From assembly GCA_958295915.1 (NCBI GenBank), contig OY282381.1, positions 4,672,722 to 4,736,721 of the forward strand: a stretch of 64,000 nucleotides of DNA, read 5' to 3'. The position numbers and the translations under genes were made by a program. Shown here piece after piece: positions 25,261 to 34,081 of this stretch (the stretch's first letter is position 1; every line of letters begins with the position of its first letter). Under the pieces are notes generated by a model, which ran no database searches, was not told where the DNA came from, and saw nothing but the letters and a program-made list of their open reading frames with translations. This stretch comes from an uncultured Caldilineaceae bacterium. GTDB lineage: Bacteria; Chloroflexota; Anaerolineae; Caldilineales; Caldilineaceae.

Positions 25261-26010
25261 TCAAGTCAGATCCTGGACTTGCCAGCGGAAGAGATAGCGT
25301 TCGATGATCTTGACCAGCATATAGGCGCCCACAGCCAGCGCGCTGGCCAACAAAGTTACGGCCCACAGCCGGTCAGCCCGGTACTGCTTCATCGACTGGA
25401 CGATCAGAAAGCCCAGGCCCTGGCGGGCAAAGAGCCATTCGGCCACGACGGCGCCGATAATGCTCCCGGTAAAGGCGATCTCATGGGCAGCGATGTAGTA
25501 AGGCAAAGCGCTGGGCCAGCGAACCTTGACAAAGATATCCCATTGGCTGGAATCTAATGTTTTCATGCGGTCCAGCAATACCGAGTCGACCGATTTCAGC
25601 CCCTTGGTCACATTCGCCAGAATGGGGAAAAATGTGATCAGGACCACGATAATGATCTTGGGCAGCGGCGTGTCTCCCAGGATAATGATCAGGATGCTGG
25701 CAATGGTGACAAAGGGAATGTTCTTAATGATCACCGTCCAGGGTATGGCCAAAGCTTCCAGCCAGGGCAGATAGAGAAAGGAGACGGCCAGAGCGATGGC
25801 GATGGCATTGGCGATGGCGTAGCCTGTCAACGCTTCTACAACTGTCGTCCATGTATGGGAGAGGAGCGAGGCCCGCTCGCTCCACAGCACGTCCGCAACC
25901 ATCTCTGGCGGCGGCAGCAGAAAAGAAGGAAATCCACTGATTCGGATGGCCAATACCCACAGGATGGGTATGGAGACAAGCATGATCAGGTAGGAAAGAC
26001 GTTCGCTCAT
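25261..26010 (-). CDS. NitT/Tau-type ABC transporter permease
   Basis: 249 residues with six hydrophobic segments and the EAA loop (LLDRMKTLDSSQWDIFVKVRWPSALP) typical of SsuC/TauC/ThiX permeases. It is the last gene of a leftward cassette with ATPase, two binding proteins and a PhyH dioxygenase. Such systems import nitrate, sulfonates, thiamine precursors or aromatic acids. Specificity is not visible. Confidence 0.9.
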   Translation of the reverse strand: MSERLSYLIMLVSIPILWVLAIRISGFPSFLLPPPEMVADVLWSERASLLSHTWTTVVEALTGYAIANAIAIALAVSFLYLPWLEALAIPWTVIIKNIPFVTIASILIIILGDTPLPKIIIVVLITFFPILANVTKGLKSVDSVLLDRMKTLDSSQWDIFVKVRWPSALPYYIAAHEIAFTGSIIGAVVAEWLFARQGLGFLIVQSMKQYRADRLWAVTLLASALAVGAYMLVKIIERYLFRWQVQDLT

Positions 26011-26073
26011 TGGCTTTGTTCAGGTAGTGGTTGGCAGACGATGGCGATTCCGACAGGCGAACCCCCTGGGATC

Positions 26074-26090
26074 GCGAGCATCTCGCCCGC
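26074..26090. repeat. Palindrome of the GCGGGC-ATCTC-GCCCGC family
   Basis: GCGAGC-ATCTC-GCCCGC lies between the permease and ATPase genes. A perfect relative (GCGGGC-ATCTC-GCCCGC) occurs at 58807-58823 inside a coding start. Confidence 0.7.
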
Positions 26091-26112
26091 ATTCTGCGTC
26101 GTGGATAGACAG

Positions 26113-26913
26113 TCAGTTGCTCAACTCCACAGCTCGGTAGAGGGAAGACCGTACCCGCGCCACCTCGCGCAGGAAATTTTCGTCCGTGCGAATGGCTCTG
26201 GACCGGACAGGCGAACCTCCCAGTAGTTCGACATCATCTGCCCGTTCGACTCGGAACCCGGGCAGCTCGATATCGATGATTTCCGAGATGCGCCCAGGGC
26301 GGGCCGAGAGCACCGCCACGCGGTCAGACAGAATGGTGGCCTCCTCCACGCTGTGGGTGACAAAGATCACAGTTTTGGCGGAACGAGACAGAACCCCGCC
26401 AAGCCACTCGCTCATAGATTCCCGCGTCAACTCGTCCAGAGCGCCAAAGGGTTCGTCCAGAAGCAAAATAGGCGGATTGTGAACAAGGGCGGCAGCGATG
26501 TTGACCCGCTGCCGCATACCTCCGGAAAGTTGGTGTGGGTAGTGATGCTGAAACTCGCCCAAGCCAAAATCCGTCAACAGATCATCCGGCGACAGAGCGT
26601 CTGCCCTGCCTGTGATCTCCAAGGTCATGCGCACATTGCCCAGCGCCGTGCGCGAAGCCAACAGGGCCGGACGTTGAAACGCAACCCCAATCCGGTGCAG
26701 GCGGCAGGCATTTTGGGGTGTGTCTCCATCGACCAGCACTTCTCCGGCCGTGGGTAGCTCCAGCCCGGCTGCGATACGCAGCATAGTCGTCTTGCCACAA
26801 CCCGACGGCCCGATCAGAGAGAGAAATTCTCCCTCCTGAACGCTCAAGCTCACATCTTGCAAGGCCGCCACATGGCCGAAGCGCTTACTGACACGCGTAA
26901 ATTCGATAGCCAA
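26113..26913 (-). CDS. NitT/Tau-type ABC transporter ATPase
   Basis: 266 residues from a TTG at 26913. Walker A is GPSGCGKTT, the signature LSGGMRQR, Walker B ILLLDEPFGALDE and the switch His is in FVTHSVEEA. The N-terminus LAIEFTRVSKRFGHVAAL aligns with ordinary family starts. The frame stays open upstream to a TTG at 26973, but that stretch is made of the GGGGCAACC repeat, so I do not include it. The first codons lie at the end point of the tandem duplication described downstream. Confidence 0.9.
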   Translation of the reverse strand: MAIEFTRVSKRFGHVAALQDVSLSVQEGEFLSLIGPSGCGKTTMLRIAAGLELPTAGEVLVDGDTPQNACRLHRIGVAFQRPALLASRTALGNVRMTLEITGRADALSPDDLLTDFGLGEFQHHYPHQLSGGMRQRVNIAAALVHNPPILLLDEPFGALDELTRESMSEWLGGVLSRSAKTVIFVTHSVEEATILSDRVAVLSARPGRISEIIDIELPGFRVERADDVELLGGSPVRSRAIRTDENFLREVARVRSSLYRAVELSN

Positions 26914-26947
26914 AAGAGAGCTGTCCGTTTCGGCATTTCCGCCAATA

Positions 26948-26973
26948 GGGGCAACCACAAGGGGCAACCACAA
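26948..26973. repeat. GGGGCAACCACAA in two tandem 13-bp units
   Basis: Two perfect units in copy A of the duplication. The corresponding place in copy B (28291-28313) is a perfect 9-bp palindrome, GGGGCAACC-N5-GGTTGCCCC. This is a dispersed palindrome family also seen at 17414 and 54249. Confidence 0.85.
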
Positions 26974-27003
26974 GGGTGGCCCACGCCTGCCTCATACCCT
27001 GAT

Positions 27004-28191
27004 CTACTCACACATCTCCAGTTCCAGTTGGTCGTACTGGACCATGGAAGCCACTTGAACATTCCATCGTTCGGCAGACATATAGGCCATAGGCAGGTCG
27101 TCATTGCCGATCACAAGGGCTTCCTGCAGTTGGAAGCGGCGCAGGGCCTGTTCCTTGGTCAATTGGACGTCTACGCTATACTGGACAGCAATATCGGCTG
27201 AGCCCTCCGGGTTCTCAATCAACTGCTTGAGCCCTTGGAACATGGCGGCCAGATATCGGCGCACCAGATCCGGATTGGTCTCCAAGGTCTCCCGACGCAC
27301 AACTGAAACGTCCGCATAGCTATCCCAGCCCCAGTCACTGAATTGGAAGGCGACCCAGTTCATAAAGCCTTTCTCTTCCATGAGTCGGGGTTGGTTGACG
27401 ATCCAGGCCCCAATATAGTCCATCGCGCCCACCAGCACCGGATCCGGCGTGGATCCAGCCCCCATCAGTTCGACCTGATCCGCGGGAATGCCGTACTTGT
27501 TGGCGATAAAGGCAAGCAGATAGTCGTTGTTGTCCGGCAGACCGACCCTCTTGCCGATAAAATCCTGGGGCGTCAGTTTTTTGTTGGAGCGTTGATCCCG
27601 GGGCGTGTCAGGATCCAGGCCCAGCCAGCTGTAAGGGCTGTGTTTCAGAAAGGCGCCCACGGCCACCACATCAGCCGGGGTAGGGCTGTATACGATGGCT
27701 GGCACGCGGCTGCTATCGGCAACGACCGCAATGTCTACGGCGCCGCCGGCCAAAGTCTGCAAATGGTCAATCCCCGGTCCACCAGCCACCAGTTCGACCT
27801 CCAGACAGACATCGGCGAAGAAACCCAGCTCCTGCGCGTTGTACCAGGGCGCTTCCTCATCGTTCAGCACCCAAGGCATACCAACTTTGATCTGGTCTAC
27901 GCTTTCACAATCCATGCCTTCCCAGCCAGCGTCGGAAGTGGGCAGGAGATCATTGGTGAAATAATTCTCGGCCGGGAAATTCTCCTCTACACATGCCAGA
28001 ATGCGTTGGAATTCAGCTTCACTGCCGGCGGCCATGTCAGCGGCCGCCTCTTCAGACACCTTGGGCATGTCCGCTTCACTGCTCTTCTCTGCCTCGACAG
28101 AGGGCGCGGCCGGGGCCTGTGCGGCGCCACAGGCGCTCAGGATCAGAGTCAGGACGGCCAGCAGCCAAAGGGATAGTTTAGCGCGGTACAT
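27004..28191 (-). CDS. NitT/Tau-type ABC substrate-binding lipoprotein, copy A
   Basis: 395 residues, NMT1/THI5-like periplasmic-binding fold with lipobox LILSAC (C21), so an anchored surface receptor. After an acidic linker the body has PWYNAQELGFFADVCLEVELVAGGPG, which is the usual ligand-cleft opening of this family. The ATG at 28191 follows AGGAGG. Copy B upstream is nearly the same protein. Amino-acid changes are crowded around the segments DIAVVADSSR, AFLKHSPYSW and ELMGAGSTP, likely lining the pocket, while long stretches elsewhere are identical. The two receptors may therefore deliver different ligands to one permease. Confidence 0.9.
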   Translation of the reverse strand: MYRAKLSLWLLAVLTLILSACGAAQAPAAPSVEAEKSSEADMPKVSEEAAADMAAGSEAEFQRILACVEENFPAENYFTNDLLPTSDAGWEGMDCESVDQIKVGMPWVLNDEEAPWYNAQELGFFADVCLEVELVAGGPGIDHLQTLAGGAVDIAVVADSSRVPAIVYSPTPADVVAVGAFLKHSPYSWLGLDPDTPRDQRSNKKLTPQDFIGKRVGLPDNNDYLLAFIANKYGIPADQVELMGAGSTPDPVLVGAMDYIGAWIVNQPRLMEEKGFMNWVAFQFSDWGWDSYADVSVVRRETLETNPDLVRRYLAAMFQGLKQLIENPEGSADIAVQYSVDVQLTKEQALRRFQLQEALVIGNDDLPMAYMSAERWNVQVASMVQYDQLELEMCE

Positions 28192-28290
28192 AGTCAGATG
28201 CCTCCTGGAAAATGGCGGGTATCGGCTGGAAAGAAATGATAACCCTCGATAGCCAAACGAGAGCTGTCCGTTCCGGCATTTCCGCCAATA

Positions 28291-28313
28291 GGGGCAACCA
28301 CAAGGGTTGCCCC
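28291..28313. repeat. Perfect GGGGCAACC/GGTTGCCCC palindrome
   Basis: A 9-bp stem with loop ACAAG lies between the two binding-protein genes, where it could limit read-through or stabilise the upstream mRNA end. Confidence 0.8.
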
Positions 28314-28334
28314 ACACATGCCTCATGCCCTGGT

Positions 28335-29519
28335 CTACTCACACATCGCCAATTCCAGTTGGTCGTACTGGATCATGGAAGCCACTTGAACATTCCATCG
28401 TTCGGCAGACATATGGGCCACGGGCAGGTCGTCATTGCCGATCACAAGGGCTTCCTGCAGTTGGAAGCGGCGCAGGGCCTGTTCCTTGGTCAATTGGACG
28501 TCTACGCTATACTGGACAGCAATATCGGCTGAGTCCTCCGGGTTCTCAATCAAGTGCTTGATCCCTTGGGACAGGGCGGCCAGATATCGGCGCATCAGAT
28601 CCGGATTGGTCTCCAAGGTCTCCCGACGCACGAATAAAACGTCCGCATAGCCATCCCAGCCCCAGTCCCTGAATTGGAAGGCGACCCAGTTCATAAAGCC
28701 TTTCTCTTCCATGAGTCGGGGTTCGTTGATGAGCCAGGCCCCAATATAGTCCATCGCGCCCGCCAGCACCGGATCCGGCATGAAGCTGGACTCCACCAGT
28801 TCGACCTGATCCGCGGGAATGCCGTACTTGTTGGCGATAAAGGCAAAGAGATAGTCGTCGTTGATCGGCAGTCCGACCCTCTTGCCGATAAAATCCTGGG
28901 GCGTCAGTTTTTTGTTGGAACGTTGATCCCGGGGCGTGTCAGGATCCAGGCCCAGCCAGATGTAAGGGCTGAGTTTCAGAATGGCGCCCACGGCCACCAC
29001 ATCAGCCGGGGTGGGGCCGTAAACGATGGCAGGCACGCGGTTGCCATCGGCAACGCCCACAATGTCTACGCCGCCGCTGGCCAAAGTCTGCAAATGGTCA
29101 ACCCCCGGTCCACCAGCCACCAGTTCGACCTCCAGACAGACATCGGCGAAGAAACCCAGCTCCTGCGCGTTGTACCAGGGCGCTCCCCCATCGTTCAGCA
29201 CCCAAGACATGCCAACTTTGAACTGGTCTACACTTTCACAATCCATGCTTTCCCAGCCAGCGTCGGAAGTGGGCAGGAGATCATTGGTGAAATAGCTCTC
29301 GGCCGGGAAATTCTCCTCTACACATGCCAGAATGCGTTGGAATTCAGCTTCACTGCCGGCGGCCATGTCAGCGGCCACCTCTTCAGCCGCCTTGGGCATG
29401 TCCGCTTCACTGCTCTTCTCTGCCTCGGCAGAGGGCGCGGCCGGGGTCTGTACGACACAGGCGCTCAGGATCAGAGTCAGGACGGCCAGCAACCAAAGGG
29501 ATAGTTTAGCGCGGTACAT
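28335..29519 (-). CDS. NitT/Tau-type ABC substrate-binding lipoprotein, copy B
   Basis: 394 residues with lipobox LILSAC (C21), the tandem duplicate of the protein encoded at 27004-28191. The pocket-region segments read DIVGVADGNR, AILKLSPYIW and ELVESSFMP, differing from copy A, whereas the last hundred residues are almost unchanged. AGGAGG precedes the ATG at 29519. It is the first binding-protein gene of the leftward cassette after the PhyH dioxygenase. Both frames are intact, arguing that both are used. Confidence 0.9.
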   Translation of the reverse strand: MYRAKLSLWLLAVLTLILSACVVQTPAAPSAEAEKSSEADMPKAAEEVAADMAAGSEAEFQRILACVEENFPAESYFTNDLLPTSDAGWESMDCESVDQFKVGMSWVLNDGGAPWYNAQELGFFADVCLEVELVAGGPGVDHLQTLASGGVDIVGVADGNRVPAIVYGPTPADVVAVGAILKLSPYIWLGLDPDTPRDQRSNKKLTPQDFIGKRVGLPINDDYLFAFIANKYGIPADQVELVESSFMPDPVLAGAMDYIGAWLINEPRLMEEKGFMNWVAFQFRDWGWDGYADVLFVRRETLETNPDLMRRYLAALSQGIKHLIENPEDSADIAVQYSVDVQLTKEQALRRFQLQEALVIGNDDLPVAHMSAERWNVQVASMIQYDQLELAMCE

Positions 29520-29591
29520 AGTCAGATGCCTCCTGGGAAATGGCGGATATCGGCTGGAAAAGAAACGATAAGAGCGGAGCGGCTCCCCTCA

Positions 29592-29703
29592 TTGCCTGTT
29601 ACGAACGTTGTCTGTTGCGAACGTTGCCTGTTGCGAACGTTGCCTGTTGCGAACGTTGCCTGTTGCGAACGTTGCCTGTTGCGAACGTTGTCTGTTACGA
29701 ACC
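29592..29703. repeat. Tandem repeat, seven 16-bp units, over the PhyH stop
   Basis: Seven units of TTGCCTGTTGCGAACG (variants TTGTCTG and TTACG in the outer units) fill 112 bases. The last unit contains the stop codon of the PhyH gene at 29695. The geometry (7 x 16) equals the unrelated repeat at 4038-4149. Confidence 0.95.
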
Positions 29704-30480
29704 TGGCGGGTAGTTTTCCTGGCGAAAATAAGCAGTATCCAGTGTGCCGTTACTGGAGGTCACATCGCTGGCCACCCAGTGGGTAGCATAGCCCCGCCGC
29801 CAACGCGCCGACTCGTTGCGATGGGAGGTGTGCAGCGTCTGGCTGTGGTGGAAAACAACGTCCCCCTTGCCTGCCAGAGCCAGTGATTCCTTCTCCAGAT
29901 CGATCAGACCGGGCGCTGGCGCCAGGTTGTACGGTTCTCCGGGTATAGGTTCATGAGGCAGGATGGGCCCTTTGTGAGAGCCGTCGATATAGCGCAGACA
30001 GCCGTTTTCAGGCCCCACATCATCCAGCGCGATCCAGGCGGTGATCACATGATCGCCCGGTGAACACTGAAAGTAGAAGTTGTCCTGATGGTAAGGTTTG
30101 GCCGAACCGAAATGGGGCGGCTTCATAAAAATCTGATCAGACGACAATAAAGGGGACGCTCCCAGCAGTTCGGTCACGAACCGGATCAACCGCTGATCCA
30201 AGACGAATGCCTGAAATTCGTCGTGTTTCAGAAAGGGGCGGTCGATCTTGCGCGGCGCGATCTCCCCCTCAGCCGATGCATCGACGACATAGCGATCATC
30301 GCTGTCTGTCATCTCCCGCTGACTCACTTCAAGAGCGATCTGGGCAATCCGCTCGGCTTCGTCACGCGTGAAAACACCCTCCACGACTGCCCAGCCCTTT
30401 TCCCAATAGTGCCTGAATGCGTCGCTCCTCGCAGGGTCCGCGTCTCGTGCGACGTCCGCATTCTGTGTTGCCGACTGCAT
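29695..30480 (-). CDS. Phytanoyl-CoA dioxygenase (PhyH) family protein
   Basis: 261 residues of the Fe(II)/2-oxoglutarate oxygenase superfamily. The iron triad is H131 and D133 in YHQDNFYF and H217 in LHTSHRNES, with the following Arg near 226-229 likely binding 2-oxoglutarate. GAGGAGGTCACT precedes the ATG. As first gene of the leftward ABC cassette it may hydroxylate the imported compound, for example opening a C-N, C-S or C-P bond by hydroxylation as related enzymes do. The last codons run into the 16-bp repeat. Confidence 0.88.
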   Translation of the reverse strand: MQSATQNADVARDADPARSDAFRHYWEKGWAVVEGVFTRDEAERIAQIALEVSQREMTDSDDRYVVDASAEGEIAPRKIDRPFLKHDEFQAFVLDQRLIRFVTELLGASPLLSSDQIFMKPPHFGSAKPYHQDNFYFQCSPGDHVITAWIALDDVGPENGCLRYIDGSHKGPILPHEPIPGEPYNLAPAPGLIDLEKESLALAGKGDVVFHHSQTLHTSHRNESARWRRGYATHWVASDVTSSNGTLDTAYFRQENYPPGS

Positions 30481-31119
30481 AGTGACCTCCTCATGGTAAC
30501 GAATGCAACTGTTTCGTCAGACTCCGCTTCAATACAAATCAGTATGCCACAGAACACTGATTTCTCCAGATCGACTCTCTTGGAGGTTGCGCCCTACGCG
30601 CCCTGCCGCCGCGTTTACCATCCTGTGTATCCATCCTGCGAATCCCGGTTCAGACGACCTGTTCCTCTCCCCAAAAATCTGGGACGCGCCCATGCCCCAC
30701 GGGTAGTTTGACATCGACTCTCAGGTACAGTATGATACGCTTTGTATGATTATATGATGACTGTCCATAGGCATCCAGCAGATCTCCGAATTTCTCTCGA
30801 TTCTGGAATCGGCGCGCCCGTCTGCAACGTTCTTTCCTGTACTCTTTTTTGCCATGCCCACAACACTCTGCTTCCCAGAGTTTGCAAACCTGTTTCGGGG
30901 TCAGTGATCAGCGCCGTTTTTGGGCACTAGCCCCAAATACAGGCGCCTGGGTTGTCTCAATTATCCAGCTTTGATTTCGCGGCAGTGATCTTGTTCCGAA
31001 AGGGGGTGATCAGAGACACGAAGACCTCGGATTCAGAAGGCCTCTGTTGTCGTTGAGGTGGCTCCAGCTTGACGCCGCCTTGATATCCAAATCCAGAAAA
31101 TATAAGGAGTGAACAAGTT
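30481..31119. other. 639-base divergent intergenic region with long structured leader
   Basis: Between divergent PhyH and Dpp-type binding-protein genes. It holds a strong rightward promoter (30708-30736) and three TATGAT hexamers within 30731-30758. A two-part stem-loop lies at 30909-30949 (CAG-CGCC with GGCG-C-CTG, inner TTTGGG with CCCAAA). The rightward leader would be about 375 bases. I see no convincing gene and no riboswitch class I can name. Confidence 0.55.
30708..30736 (+). promoter_or_regulatory. Strong promoter for the second Dpp-type operon
   Basis: TTGACA at 30708-30713, a 17-base spacer and TATGAT at 30731-30736 match eleven of twelve consensus positions. The predicted start near 30743 leaves an exceptionally long untranslated leader before the gene at 31120. 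Confidence 0.65.
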
Positions 31120-32868
31120 ATGTCGAGAAATCGATGGCAAGTGATGTTAGGGCTGCTGGTAGTGTTCAGCGTTATTCTCACAGCCTGCGCCGCGCCGGTG
31201 GAGCCGGCTGCCGGGGAGATGGAATCATCAGAAGAAGCTGCCGACATGATGCCGGAAGTGATGATGCCCGAAGACGCGGCCGAAGACCAGATCCTGAACG
31301 TAGTGCATGAAGGCGGCTGCGGCTCCGGCCCCTTCCCCGGTATCGACTACGGCAGCCCCTGTAACTTCGGCCACATGTTCATGCCCCCCTTCCTCGTGGA
31401 CATCGACGGCACTGTGATGCCCGGTCTGTTCACCACGGACTGGGAAGTCAACGATGATTTCACCGAGTACATCTTCCACATCCAGGATGATGCGGTATGG
31501 TCGGACGGCAAGCCCGTAACCGCCCAGGATGCGCTCGACTGGTGGAACTTCATCTTCCACTCAGACCGCAACTCGTGGCCGCGCAACTTCGTCATGGGCG
31601 CAGTGATAGGGATCGATGAGTTTGCCGATGGAGAGACCGAAACCATCGAAGGCCTTACCGCCCTGGACGATAAGACCCTGAAAGTGTCGCTCTGGCGCTC
31701 CGAAGGTTCGCTGCCCCAACTCTGGGGTTTCCGTGAAGCCGCCCCGGCCCGCTTCGATCAGTATGCCGATCTCCTGGAAAGGGCCGACGAATTTGAGACA
31801 GCGCAGGATTGGCGCGGCGCTATGTCCGAACGCTTCTTCGCAGGGGAAAACGCAGCCAATCTGATCGTCAGCGGCCCCTTCAAGCCGACCCATCTGCAGC
31901 CGGAGCCGGACGCCATCTACCGCTTCGAGCGCAATCCCATGTGGTGGGGCGAACCCACCCTCCTGGACGGCATTGAGTCCACAACCATCCGCGACTTCCA
32001 GACCATGCTTCTCATGTTCGAGAACGAGGAGATCGACATCGCCCTCAATCTCGCCGGCCCGCCAGCCGTGCTCCTGCGCCAGAATCAGCCAGACGCCTTC
32101 CGCGAAGTGCCCGTCTCCGCGTTCTGGGCCATGTACTTTGTTACCGCGAAAGAGCCCGTGGACGACGTGAACCTGCGACGAGCGCTGATGTCAGCTATCG
32201 AGTGGGAAAAAGTAGCCGACATCGCCTGGGAAGGCGAACAGGCGCCCAGCAACGCCGGCAGCCCCATGGCCCCCGCCTATCAATGCTATGACGCCAACTT
32301 CCAGCCCTATCCCTTCAATCCGGAACGGGCCAAAGGGTTCCTGGCCGAGTCCAAGTACGGACCGACCGGGGAGACCGTGCCCAAGATCCGTATTCTGACC
32401 GGCGGCAGCGATCCGCCACGCATCCGCGCCGCCCAGATCATTCAGGAGATGTGGCGAGTGAACCTGGGTATCGAGAATGTGGAGATCAAGAACGCCGAAG
32501 CCGAGTTCGTCGACGGTGAAGGCCTGGTGGCGATCCGCGTCACCAGCGGTGGCTCTTTCCTCCCGCGCCCAGGCTATCTGTTGGAGGCCATCGCCCACAC
32601 CCGCGGCGGCTCCTATCAGTCCTGGACCCAGTACACAGAAGAGGGCTGGGATGAGGAGATCGATGCGCTGCTGTCCATGGATCCCAATAGCTCAGACTAC
32701 TGCGCTCGCTCGCTGGCTATGCTGGAGAAGTTCACCGACGCCGCGCTTGTGATCCCAACCGGATACATCCGAGGTTGGTATCAGATTCAGCCGTGGGTCG
32801 GTGGGTATGGCCAGAGCCGCATCAGCTTCTGGCACACGATGACAGACACCTACCGGAAAGAACGGTAA
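31120..32868 (+). CDS. Dipeptide-type ABC substrate-binding lipoprotein
   Basis: 582 residues, solute-binding protein family 5, with signal and lipobox VILTAC (C23), then an acidic Met/Glu-rich linker. The body includes YIFHIQDDAVWSDGKPVTAQD, the canonical family segment, and LRRALMSAIEWEKV. AAGGAG precedes the ATG. It heads an operon with two permease genes at 33015 and 34082. The cognate ATPases are missing from the site where they would be expected. Confidence 0.93.
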   Translation: MSRNRWQVMLGLLVVFSVILTACAAPVEPAAGEMESSEEAADMMPEVMMPEDAAEDQILNVVHEGGCGSGPFPGIDYGSPCNFGHMFMPPFLVDIDGTVMPGLFTTDWEVNDDFTEYIFHIQDDAVWSDGKPVTAQDALDWWNFIFHSDRNSWPRNFVMGAVIGIDEFADGETETIEGLTALDDKTLKVSLWRSEGSLPQLWGFREAAPARFDQYADLLERADEFETAQDWRGAMSERFFAGENAANLIVSGPFKPTHLQPEPDAIYRFERNPMWWGEPTLLDGIESTTIRDFQTMLLMFENEEIDIALNLAGPPAVLLRQNQPDAFREVPVSAFWAMYFVTAKEPVDDVNLRRALMSAIEWEKVADIAWEGEQAPSNAGSPMAPAYQCYDANFQPYPFNPERAKGFLAESKYGPTGETVPKIRILTGGSDPPRIRAAQIIQEMWRVNLGIENVEIKNAEAEFVDGEGLVAIRVTSGGSFLPRPGYLLEAIAHTRGGSYQSWTQYTEEGWDEEIDALLSMDPNSSDYCARSLAMLEKFTDAALVIPTGYIRGWYQIQPWVGGYGQSRISFWHTMTDTYRKER

Positions 32869-33014
32869 CGAACTATCGTAGGGAGGAGGGAGAGGGGTTC
32901 TCTCTTCTCTCTCCTCAATCTGAATCTTCAGCAGTTGCCAGGCCCACTTGACAGGGCCAATGCCATTCTGACGTCTGTATCAGGCTATGAATCATAGCCG
33001 CAAGAGGAACAGCC

Positions 33015-33962
33015 GTGACCCGCTATCTTTCGATGCGCCTGCTGATCATCATTCCAACATTGTTCACAACTCTGATGATCGTCTTCCTGTTGGGCTATCT
33101 GGGACCTATCGACCCAGTCACCATCCTCCGCTCCCAATGGGCAGCCCAGGGTATCTACCTGAATGAACAGGAGGTAGCGGACCTGCGCCATCAATACGGC
33201 CTGGATAGACCCTTTTTCGCCCAATTCGGCACCTATATGGACAATCTGCTTCAAGGCAAGTTTGGCTATTCTTTCACCGACGCCGCGCCCATCTGGCCAC
33301 GCATCAAACGCTCTCTCCCTGTATCCGGCTCCCTCGCGCTCGGCGCGGTGATAATCATGATAGTCGTGGGCATTCCCTTGGGCATTTTGGCGGCCCGCTT
33401 CCGCAACACGCGACTGGACTATATCATCGTCGGCTTCAGTCTCTTCCTCTGGTCGATCCCCCCCTTTGTTCTTGTCCCCATGATTCTCATTATCTCTGTT
33501 CTCTGGTTTGACATTATGAATGTGCCCCGTGGCTGGAAAGGGGTATGGCACCCATCCTTTTTCGTGGCGGCCGGGATCATCTCCCTCCGTTCGCTGGCCA
33601 GTATCATCCGCCAGACGCGCGGCGGCATCTTGGAAGTATTGCAGAACGACTATGTGCGCACGGCCCGCGCCAAAGGCCTGACTGAATTCAAAGTGATGGC
33701 CCGCCACGTGGCCCGCAATGCGCTCATTCCAGTCGTCACATCCATGGGGCTGCTGGTGGACGATTTTATGTGGCAAACTGTTTTCGTCGATCTGGCGTTT
33801 AATTTCCCCGGCCTGGGGCGCCTCTTTACACAGGGCCTGAGTAGCCGGGATTTCAATATGATCAACGGGGTGGTGCTCTTTACCGCCGGCCTGACCATGG
33901 CCATCAATCTGCTCGTGGATCTGATCTACCCCTTGCTGGATCCGCGGGTCGTCTACGATTAG
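33015..33962 (+). CDS. Dpp/Opp-type permease (DppB-like), second system
   Basis: 315 residues with six hydrophobic segments, the EAA loop (DYVRTARAKGLTEFKV) and the terminal LLDPRVVYD. The GTG start follows AAGAGGAA. It lies 147 bases behind the binding-protein gene and 120 before the DppC-like gene. There is little similarity to the first system's permease beyond family motifs. Confidence 0.9.
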   Translation: MTRYLSMRLLIIIPTLFTTLMIVFLLGYLGPIDPVTILRSQWAAQGIYLNEQEVADLRHQYGLDRPFFAQFGTYMDNLLQGKFGYSFTDAAPIWPRIKRSLPVSGSLALGAVIIMIVVGIPLGILAARFRNTRLDYIIVGFSLFLWSIPPFVLVPMILIISVLWFDIMNVPRGWKGVWHPSFFVAAGIISLRSLASIIRQTRGGILEVLQNDYVRTARAKGLTEFKVMARHVARNALIPVVTSMGLLVDDFMWQTVFVDLAFNFPGLGRLFTQGLSSRDFNMINGVVLFTAGLTMAINLLVDLIYPLLDPRVVYD

Positions 33963-34081
33963 ATCCGCTTCATGCTTGGACTGTTCGTTTCTCCTGATTC
34001 CGCCGCTGAACAGGATAAAATCACGGTCAATCACACACATCACAGTCAAATCATAGCGCATGATCCCCAGAGGAAATCAGG

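Larger units (their letters stand above)
26904..29571. repeat. Tandem duplication of about 1.33 kb containing the binding-protein gene
   Basis: Copy A spans about 26904-28242 and copy B about 28247-29571. Both run from the CGATAGCCAAA at the ATPase start, through the intergenic palindrome and the whole binding-protein gene, to the ribosome site and leader (CCTCCTGG...GATAA in plus-strand reading). The copies differ by scattered substitutions, a 13-bp extra palindrome unit in A and a one-codon indel. Confidence 0.95.

Noticed and set aside
25141..25557. Rightward frame of 138 codons downstream of the DHA2-type MFS gene
   Set aside because: Mostly overlaps the permease gene on the other strand, which has clear motifs; no ribosome site.
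26914..26973. Extended N-terminus of the NitT-type ATPase
   Set aside because: The extra codons come from the GGGGCAACC repeat units and do not fit the family's start.
30223..30711. Rightward frame of 162 codons overlapping the PhyH start
   Set aside because: Lies opposite a gene with a complete iron triad and continues into non-coding DNA.
32985..34061. Leftward open frame of 358 codons opposite the DppB-like gene
   Set aside because: Antisense shadow rich in His, Gln and Asp without any family feature; the plus strand encodes a clear permease.
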